In this document: one piece after another, positions 7,201-8,329 of the stretch
Layout: each line of letters begins with the position of its first letter
Position numbering within the stretch: the first letter of the stretch is position 1
NCBI GenBank assembly: GCA_028699795.1
Contig: JAQVTZ010000083.1
Location: 1 to 8,329 of the forward strand
DNA from: Clostridia bacterium
GTDB taxonomy: Bacteria > Bacillota > Clostridia > Christensenellales > DTU072
DNA length: 8,329 nt
Reading direction: 5' to 3'
Position numbers and translations under genes: made by a program
Notes under the pieces: generated by a model
The model's input: only the letters and a program-made list of their open reading frames with translations
What the model was told of the DNA's origin: nothing
Database searches by the model: none

Positions 7201-8329
7201 GTAATTGTTGTTGTCCCCGAGCCTACGGCAATCACGGTACCCCCTGCCGACACCGTCGCAACCGAAGGGTCGGCGGACAGGTAAGTCACCTTTTTGTAGG
7301 TCGCAGAAGAAGGATAGACGCTTGCCGAGCAAAGAGCATAAGACATTTCGTTTTGGATGCCTAAATAAATTTCGGTACGGCTCATGCTAAATTGGATGCC
7401 TTCGGCATAAACATAGTTGTCATGAATCAAATTCCCGATTCCTTCCGTCACATGATAATCGCCGTTCGCGCTGCCTGTAAACAGTACCATACCGTCTTCA
7501 CGGAGAAACGCCGCATGATGTTCGCCCGCGGCAATCTCAATAATATCTTGCAACTCTGCCACTAAGCATTGTCCCGCGTTATTGACTCCCGCCGCAACAA
7601 CTGTTTTGTCCGACTTCAGTCCTACGATAAAGTTTTCGCCCGCAGACAACTTAATGATGTCCGTCCAATCCGCTACCGCGTCCGCATTGGCAAGCGTACC
7701 TGCCACGGCAACCGTGCCGTCTTCCAATAAGCATGCGGTAAAGGTCGCTCCGCAAGCGACTGCTTTCGCATTATTGATACCGCTAATATTACGCTGTCCG
7801 TCTGTGTTTGCGCCAGCCGTATATACCACACCATACTTATCGACCCCTGCAACATGTCTTACCCCTGCCGAAATCGATACGATATCGGCCCAAGCGGCGA
7901 CATTCAGTTGTCCGTAATTGTTGTCGCCGACGGCAAACACTCTTCCTTGCAGATTGATTGCGTACGACGTGTTGTATCCAGCTTCAATTCTTAGGATATC
8001 CTGCCAATTCGTCACATATGCCTCTCCGTAATCGTTAGAGCCGATGCTGACAACTCTGCGTTGCGCGTTAAGCAACAGCGTATGAGAGAGCCCCGCTTTC
8101 GCAGAGATAATATTGGAGTATCCTTGTACCGCCCATTGCCCTTCCGTAAACCCACCGCTCCTCTCTACAGTCCCATCCTTTCTGACGCCTAAAGTAATGC
8201 GTGAGGCCGCGCTGATATCCGCATGCAATTCCGCTCTGGTCGCAAGAACCTCCTGCCAACTGACAAGTTTCGCAACCAACATACTGTCCAACACCTTTGT
8301 GTCATTGTCTCCGTCTGTCACTGAAATCT
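4203..8329 (-). CDS. Giant modular surface protein: RCC1-like propeller, Big_2 and Big_3 arrays, dockerin (5' end outside the window)
   Basis: The frame is open to the window edge, so the true start and any signal peptide are outside. Residues here are numbered from a GTG at 8321, giving 1372 residues; that GTG is only an in-frame valine codon. Domains: seven RCC1/BLIP-II-like repeats (about 21-300); two Big_2-like Ig domains (about 306-391 and 393-481); about nine Big_3-like Ig domains (483-1205), of which 724-828 is long and divergent; a small module (1206-1294); a type I dockerin (1295-1347) with two intact Ca2+ loops; and a short charged tail ending KKREELL. No catalytic domain is visible. 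The propeller is probably a binding surface and the Ig array a long stalk, with the dockerin docking the protein to a cohesin partner. RCC1-family propellers are also known in eukaryotic exchange factors and in the beta-lactamase inhibitor BLIP-II, but nothing here indicates those activities. It heads the four-gene cluster seen here. Confidence 0.92.
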   Translation of the reverse strand, partial: ISVTDGDNDTKVLDSMLVAKLVSWQEVLATRAELHADISAASRITLGVRKDGTVERSGGFTEGQWAVQGYSNIISAKAGLSHTLLLNAQRRVVSIGSNDYGEAYVTNWQDILRIEAGYNTSYAINLQGRVFAVGDNNYGQLNVAAWADIVSISAGVRHVAGVDKYGVVYTAGANTDGQRNISGINNAKAVACGATFTACLLEDGTVAVAGTLANADAVADWTDIIKLSAGENFIVGLKSDKTVVAAGVNNAGQCLVAELQDIIEIAAGEHHAAFLREDGMVLFTGSANGDYHVTEGIGNLIHDNYVYAEGIQFSMSRTEIYLGIQNEMSYALCSASVYPSSATYKKVTYLSADPSVATVSAGGTVIAVGSGTTTITAKVNGTDIGAEIEITVKEYIEIESIAFVDPIITIVEGNSIALMLVYAPSGATVYGEITYSSVNPTLATVNGNGLLTACGGYGEVTVSALLSQDGEQYSAECTVVIVSTVSGIEVVSLPTKTVYRYNEDFDESGGKIRITYQDQTTSDQSVVSSMISGYDKTQCGEQIITISYLDATATFSVTVQNYIKDAKLFSAGKTEYKYDESLDLNNMIITKEWADGSTTTSSLPTGTVVSGYDKNEVGFQTVTLTFELEETIYEVSYTVNVLDIVLYILGDAITKTTYLYGEPLRMTEPILMYMVSGAQKTIPLSDAVITGYDPMLCGVHPTKVEYFDIVGGQTHDFIIVFTVELAGQVNVYSVDSIGDRHLYLWPEFIYYTVGGALPIEVAYGLTDGRQIELGTDTAENIFYSIESFNAANNGPGSALIKLQYKRNKMIAGGEITTEVVSRYTELYVYGDGAFEIIDIGGEKTILYGQTLDLVVYTVDEYGDPGGGAPDRIVYDTELTGTPQTCTVYYRNKVDYTTITILDYVVELVPISDREIVYGESVELQVTGIKAKAGAVLLGPDEYEVTGLYTTQLGEHLVQVICGELTASFTLRVLDTIQSLTVNTPIASTCLFGQEPDFSSDYLCMMASGDTEVIAFNTNDFTVSSFDNRLMTTQTVRITHKQTGTEFRFGVTVLNYVASISVAAGAKTEYHFGEELSFGIVSIMANEVMQTIELSDCTITGYNQYRIATQTVTVTYKGVSTTIDVTVQDTVASLILQRAPFETDYGYGQALSYIGGVLIIHYSSGDTKTYEGTAIGAVACSYNPKAVGKQTVTLSIGSATATFNVTVGAKQESTYCLAESSFLTQKENSIVYNHSMTAEELRQNLTVAEYLWARIKKANGQFLALNDMDDEILRSDDILQIVNQAGYVVLSYQLYLEGDANCDGVLDEDDVAALALGLISGEYDRDMTDYDKDGVFTLTDFVNWARKAAPPVSPLNQMAKAFINDGIGKKREELL
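4212..4220 (-). promoter_or_regulatory. Ribosome binding site of the lipoprotein gene
   Basis: AGGGAAGAA on the minus strand, with the GGGAAG core 7 bases upstream of the ATG, inside the end of the preceding coding region. It supports the chosen start. Confidence 0.7.
4281..4439 (-). other. Type I dockerin domain with two intact calcium loops
   Basis: Residues 1295-1347 of the giant protein. The first loop has acidic or Asn ligands at positions 1, 3, 5, 9 and 12 (Asp1296, Asn1298, Asp1300, Asp1304, Asp1307), followed by the VAALALGL helix. The second loop has Asp1326, Asp1328, Asp1330, Thr1334 and Asp1337, followed by the FVNWARK helix. This F-hand-like duplication is the defining dockerin feature. 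Both loops look competent to bind Ca2+, which dockerins need to fold and bind cohesin. The domain is not the extreme C-terminus: a tail of about 25 residues follows. Confidence 0.92.
4440..4706 (-). other. Small pre-dockerin module of the giant protein
   Basis: Residues 1206-1294 lie between the last Ig domain and the dockerin. They read as a short alpha/beta unit: a MTAEELRQNLTVAEY helix, an ARIKKANGQ strand and turn, a DDILQIVNQAG segment, and a VVLSYQLYLEGD strand running straight into the dockerin. From memory, many dockerin proteins have a comparable unit (helix, then a TGD/x-I segment, then a Y-x-x-x-x-x-GD strand) just before the dockerin. I cannot name a family with confidence. Confidence 0.55.
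4707..6875 (-). repeat. Array of about nine Big_3-like Ig domains forming a stalk
   Basis: Residues 483-1205 of the giant protein, in units of about 70-82 residues: an initial T/K-x-x-Y-x-Y/F-G-E/D-x-L strand, a middle strand, and a closing SGYD...G-x-Q-T-V-T-V-x-Y core ending in a TVxVxD/NY linker. Clear cores start near residues 529, 607, 687, 942, 1020, 1096 and 1177. The Gly-Tyr-Asp of the early repeats decays to GLY, SFD, GYN and SYN towards the C-terminus. Two central units (about 724-828 and 829-901) are divergent and recognised mainly by position. The downstream lipoprotein carries one more copy of this fold. Confidence 0.8.
6879..7406 (-). repeat. Two Big_2-like bacterial Ig domains
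   Basis: Residues about 306-391 and 393-481 of the giant protein. Both show the Big_2 signature: a Y/S-S strand leading to an Ala-Thr-Val core (DPSVATVSAGGTVIAVGSG in the first, NPTLATVNGNGLLTACGGYG in the second), then a TxTI/VTVSA strand. Such domains are common in bacterial surface adhesins. They link the propeller to the Big_3 stalk. Confidence 0.85.
7422..8261 (-). repeat. Seven RCC1/BLIP-II-like propeller repeats with a 38-residue period
   Basis: Each repeat carries an Ala-Gly (or similar) turn, a strand such as AINLQGRVFAVG, and a GxNxxGQ-like turn followed by W-x-D/N. The landmark glycine or equivalent falls at residues 39, 77, 115, 153, 191, 228 and 266, so the spacing is 38 residues with one of 37. 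This is shorter than the roughly 50-60 residues of canonical eukaryotic RCC1 blades and close to the spacing in BLIP-II. Seven units would close a seven-bladed propeller. The first unit has extra residues between its Trp (22) and the landmark position. Repeats are similar at the protein level and not obviously so at the DNA level. Confidence 0.85.

Noticed and set aside
7422..8261. Tandem DNA repeat or CRISPR-like array at a 114-base period
   Set aside because: The periodicity is at the protein level; the DNA units are diverged and there are no identical repeats with unique spacers.
7422..8261. Exchange factor or beta-lactamase inhibitor function for the propeller
   Set aside because: Fold resemblance to RCC1 or BLIP-II does not carry function. 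Such propellers occur in many bacterial surface proteins, and no specific interface can be recognised here.
8319..8321. GTG as the start of the giant protein
   Set aside because: The frame stays open to the window edge, there is no ribosome binding site or signal peptide, and a surface protein needs an export signal. It is probably an internal valine codon.

Overview
The window is one uninterrupted co-directional gene cluster on the minus strand. It probably comes from an anaerobic, gut-type member of the Bacillota (Clostridia-like). This placement is inferred from a type I dockerin, Big_2 and Big_3 bacterial Ig-like domains, a lipobox lipoprotein and purine-rich GGAGG-type ribosome binding sites. 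No marker gene fixes the taxon.

Layout in transcription order, from high to low coordinates: (1) the 3' part of a very large surface protein (8329-4203, N-terminus outside the window), built from a seven-repeat RCC1/BLIP-II-like beta-propeller, two Big_2-like domains, about nine Big_3-like domains, a small pre-dockerin module and an intact dockerin; (2) a 238-residue lipoprotein (4206-3490) with one Big_3-like domain and a C-terminal domain that resembles a cohesin; (3) a cytoplasmic GH20 beta-N-acetylhexosaminidase (3468-2020); (4) a P2A (SERCA/PMR1-like) Ca2+-transporting P-type ATPase (2019 to the window edge, C-terminus outside the window).

The junctions are very tight: a 4-base ATGA overlap, a 21-base gap with a strong Shine-Dalgarno, and a stop codon directly abutting the next start (TAG then ATG). 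No gap in the window has room for an independent promoter or terminator, so the four genes are probably one transcript with translational coupling. The longest non-coding stretch is 21 bases. The promoter must lie beyond 8329 and any terminator beyond position 1.

The main hypothesis is that genes 1 and 2 form a private Ca2+-dependent surface pair: a membrane-anchored cohesin-like receptor and a dockerin-bearing adhesin or propeller protein. The same operon also carries a calcium pump and a cytosolic amino-sugar hydrolase. The dockerin and the ATPase family call are well supported by visible motifs. The cohesin call, and the idea that these genes form one functional system, are inferences.
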